Position numbers and translations under genes: made by a program. This document shows positions 61,885 to 64,000 of a DNA stretch of 64,000 bases, piece after piece. The notes below the pieces were generated by a model. It did not search any database and was not told where the DNA came from. It worked only from the letters and a program-made list of their open reading frames with translations. Within the stretch, counting starts at the first letter, position 1. Each line of letters opens with the position of its first letter. This stretch comes from Paenibacillus sp. Soil750 (GTDB lineage Bacteria > Bacillota > Bacilli > Paenibacillales > NBRC-103111). The stretch covers positions 81,733 to 145,732 of the forward strand of contig NZ_LMSD01000006.1 of the NCBI RefSeq assembly GCF_001428045.1, written 5' to 3'.

Positions 61885-63327
61885 TTATTCAGCTGCGGTT
61901 GTAGGAATAGCCGATCTTCCTACCGTCTCTGTTGCTGAATGCTTCGCTATCCTCTTTTTCGCATAATTCCTGTATAAGATCGAGCTTCCTATCGTTAAAA
62001 GCGCAACCACAGCCATCCCCCAGATGAGGTTGTCAAAAGCACGTTCGAGCGGCAGTGATTTCTGCCAAACGAGTGCGCTCCCCGAGAGCGCAACGGCGAA
62101 CGCGCCGCTGAAAAATTGCAGCAATTGGAACAAGCCCATGCCTGAGCCGATGCGATCTGTGGTCAATTGCCGGGAGAGCTCATTGGATACAGCGCTGGAA
62201 AGTGTCGTAAAGCTGATGCTGATCAGGATGTAGAGTGCAGCAATCCAGTAAGAGGAATAGCTTGCAGTCAGGGCAAGCCCTACGGTTGAAACTAGCATCA
62301 ACCATGGTACGTAGCGGAGTAACGCCGTATTCCCATAGCGGTCAATGATGCGACCCACACGGTTGGAGACGAGCATAGCCAACAGTGCACCAGGGAAGAG
62401 TAACAGACCCGAAGTGAGTGGAGCTAAGCCGAAAACCCGCGCAAGCATCTGTGGTGCAAGGAACAAGAAGCCGAAGCTGATCATGTAGGATGACACGCCG
62501 ATTGCGCTGAGCGCCATATAAGGTCTGTCGCCGAAGAGTGCAGGCAGAACGAACGGTTGGGAGGCTCGGCGAATCCGCAGAGCGAATAAGGCAATCGCAA
62601 CGACGCCTGCTAGAAGTGCGATCAGACTCTTAGACGTAAGGAAGAGCAGCAACCCCGTCGTTCCAATCCCGAGCAGCAGAGCACCTATGAAATCGAACGA
62701 GCCGCTTTCTGGTTTTTCTTTTGGAAGCAGGATAAGGAAAATAGGAATAAGCAGCAGCGTTACCCCTGTAATGACGAATAGGAAATGCCATCCCAAGTAC
62801 TGAACGATGGATCCGCCAGCGACGGGACCTAGTCCCAAGCCAAGTGAAGCTGCGGAAAGGATGAGCGACATGGCTCTGCCTCTACGAGACAACGGAATGT
62901 AGCGAGTGACGAAAACGATACCCAGCGAGGGAATCGCGCCTGCGCCAGATGCTTGAATCAGCCTTGTAAGCAGCAATAGTCCGAAACTGTCCGTGAACAG
63001 CCCTAGAATGGAGGCTCCGCCTAGTGAAAGCAGCGCAATGACGTAGAGCCTGCGAATAGGCACGAAGTCGGATAAGCGGCTATAGGTGATCGAGGCGATG
63101 GCGAAAATGATCGAATACCCCGTAACAATCCACGATGCCGTTGAGGGACTGAGTTCAAATTGTACGGAAATCTTGGGCAGTGCCAGATTGAACATCATCG
63201 TGTTCATGATGACAAGTACAATCGTAAAACAGAGCAACCAGGAAACAGGCGTTTCTCGTAAGCGGTTAGGCATCTCAGGTTGAGCGTGTGTTGTTCCTTG
63301 AGCTGAAGAGGTTGCGTTGTCTGACAT
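61885..63327 (-). CDS. MFS drug exporter, DHA2-like (14-helix)
   Basis: A 480-residue membrane protein with about 14 helices, typical of the DHA2 family of drug:proton antiporters (TetK/QacA-like). Landmarks are the N-terminal NTMMFNLALPKISVQF, the motif C-like stretch AASLGLGLGPVAGGSIVQYLGWHFLF, and SNELSRQLTTDRIGSGMGLFQLLQF. The substrate is not evident. It has an own promoter at 63367-63395 and a modest ribosome site (GAAGGTG). Confidence 0.85.
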   Translation of the reverse strand: MSDNATSSAQGTTHAQPEMPNRLRETPVSWLLCFTIVLVIMNTMMFNLALPKISVQFELSPSTASWIVTGYSIIFAIASITYSRLSDFVPIRRLYVIALLSLGGASILGLFTDSFGLLLLTRLIQASGAGAIPSLGIVFVTRYIPLSRRGRAMSLILSAASLGLGLGPVAGGSIVQYLGWHFLFVITGVTLLLIPIFLILLPKEKPESGSFDFIGALLLGIGTTGLLLFLTSKSLIALLAGVVAIALFALRIRRASQPFVLPALFGDRPYMALSAIGVSSYMISFGFLFLAPQMLARVFGLAPLTSGLLLFPGALLAMLVSNRVGRIIDRYGNTALLRYVPWLMLVSTVGLALTASYSSYWIAALYILISISFTTLSSAVSNELSRQLTTDRIGSGMGLFQLLQFFSGAFAVALSGSALVWQKSLPLERAFDNLIWGMAVVALLTIGSSILYRNYAKKRIAKHSATETVGRSAIPTTAAE

Positions 63328-63366
63328 GGTACACCTTCCGATCTAAACTATAATATATTTTGTGAC

Positions 63367-63395
63367 AGTTTATCATGGCGGGTAGGGTGTGTCAA
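63367..63395 (-). promoter_or_regulatory. Promoter of the MFS exporter gene
   Basis: Read on the minus strand, TTGACA (63395-63390) and TAAACT (63372-63367) are separated by 17 bases. An inverted TAAACT/AGTTTA pair (63344-63349 and 63367-63372) overlaps the -10 and may be an operator, since no dedicated regulator gene is seen beside it. Confidence 0.5.
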
Positions 63396-63503
63396 TGAAT
63401 TGAACGTGGATTAACTTCTAAGGAAAATGGCTATGCCTACTACGGTGGCTGAGCCTCAGGTTTCCCTCATATCAGATATGTTAGGAGAAAGTGTTATTTT
63501 GTT

Positions 63504-63610
63504 TTGCGAAGTGTTCGAGAGTTTGGTATTGTGAAGATAGTAATCATATAAAGCGTGAAGCACACGCCGCTAGCTCCTGTTTGTAGGAGTTCGCGGCGTT
63601 TTATTTTTTT
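63504..63610 (+). terminator. Promoter followed by a terminator-like leader
   Basis: TTGCGA (63504-63509), 17 bases, TATTGT (63527-63532) is a good promoter on the plus strand. ACGCCGC (63564-63570) pairs with GCGGCGT (63593-63599), with an inner CTCCT/AGGAG stem, followed by TTTATTTTTTT (to 63610). The U-tract touches the AGGAGG ribosome site of the next gene. Either the gene is controlled by attenuation, or the unit is a small RNA. Confidence 0.5.
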
Positions 63611-63624
63611 AGGAGGCGGTAGAC

Positions 63625-64000
63625 GTGTTCGAGAAGGAGTATGAGATCTATTGGAATGAGCAAATTCGACAAGCACAAGGTCAGAGACTGGACATGCTAC
63701 GCAGGGATTTGACGGGAACGAAGAAACTTTTGGAGGAGGTAGTTTTGCCTGTAATGGGGACGTTTGAAGGTTTGGAACTTGAATTCGAAATGATAAGTTT
63801 GTCAGGGGTGAAGATTTATGGGGACGTATGTCATCCCAAACTGCGAATCGTATTCGAGGAAGACAGCTTCGTTACGCACGCTGAGAAAATTACAAGAGAC
63901 CGCTTCTCATTCGAAAGGGCACGGGCTCGAAGTGTTGCGATGCTGGGATACACATACTTTCCGTATAGCCGAGATGAGCTTGAGAAGAAGGCGAGTTTCT
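63625..64000 (+). CDS. DUF559/VSR-like endonuclease-fold protein, cut by the window edge
   Basis: From a GTG at 63625 (AGGAGG nine bases upstream) the frame is open to the window end, 125 codons. The N-terminal half is helical (QRLDMLRRDLTGTKKLLEEVVLP), and the second half includes GDVCHPKLRIVFEEDSFVTHA followed by RDRFSFERARARSVAMLGYTYFPYS. The GDV...FEED pattern and spacing recall the DUF559/VSR endonuclease-like core (D...ExD), as found in Bacillus proteins of this size. Whether the active-site residues are complete cannot be judged from this part. A terminator-like leader precedes it. Confidence 0.5.
   Translation, partial: MFEKEYEIYWNEQIRQAQGQRLDMLRRDLTGTKKLLEEVVLPVMGTFEGLELEFEMISLSGVKIYGDVCHPKLRIVFEEDSFVTHAEKITRDRFSFERARARSVAMLGYTYFPYSRDELEKKASF

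Overview
The window looks like chromosome from an endospore-forming, low-to-mid G+C Firmicute, most likely Paenibacillus or a close relative (inference). Supporting signs are a GerA-type germinant-receptor operon, BceRS/BceAB modules, S-layer-homology and copper-amine-oxidase-like stalk proteins, YesM/YesN two-component systems next to LplB/YtcP-type sugar importers, strong AGGAGG ribosome sites, and several families of intergenic repeats. No rRNA, tRNA, phage, insertion sequence or CRISPR array was seen.

Layout. 1-4443: a C-terminal gene tail, a degraded short-chain dehydrogenase tail, and a minus-strand ger operon (A, C, small D, B). 4540-6700: intergenic repeats, then a TetR regulator and an ABC-2-like membrane protein, each preceded by a similar palindromic operator. 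6830-11465: BceRS divergent from BceAB. 11427-14594: a second two-component system behind a secreted protein. 14915-19218: three small membrane proteins of one family, a short-chain dehydrogenase, and an orphan GerB permease preceded by the frameshifted remnant of another GerB. 19347-27658: two cell-surface proteins, a surface lipoprotein and a PnpS/PhoR-like two-component system. 27868-32156: an AraC regulator with an ADP-ribosylglycohydrolase, then an amidohydrolase-Rieske pair behind a structured leader. 32279-40075: AraC, YesM, YesN and a complete carbohydrate ABC importer. 40179-43495: BioY divergent from an ECF module whose second ATPase is fused to the T component. 43942-49482: polysaccharide deacetylase, a compact operon (ABC exporter with cyclic-nucleotide-binding domain, GNAT, 32-codon peptide, GNAT), and EcsC. 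49594-54759: GbsR-like repressor, the OpuA glycine-betaine importer, and an NADH dehydrogenase behind two Rex/Fnr-like palindromes. 54824-61825: a membrane-bound AraC regulator divergent from a second sugar importer with a PhnP-like hydrolase. 61885-64000: an MFS exporter and the start of a DUF559/VSR-like protein.

The most novel-looking locus is 45113-48459: a short peptide gene with an excellent ribosome site lies between two paralogous GNAT-like genes, downstream of a peptide-exporter-like ABC protein, and its stop codon overlaps the start of a GNAT gene that has no ribosome site of its own. This is the arrangement expected of an acylated ribosomal peptide pathway, but the function is inferred. 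Other notable items are the EcfA-EcfT fusion with a sharply G+C-rich middle, two unrelated four-copy repeat modules with nearly identical geometry, a phased 11-nt repeat array, and a structured leader before the amidohydrolase operon.
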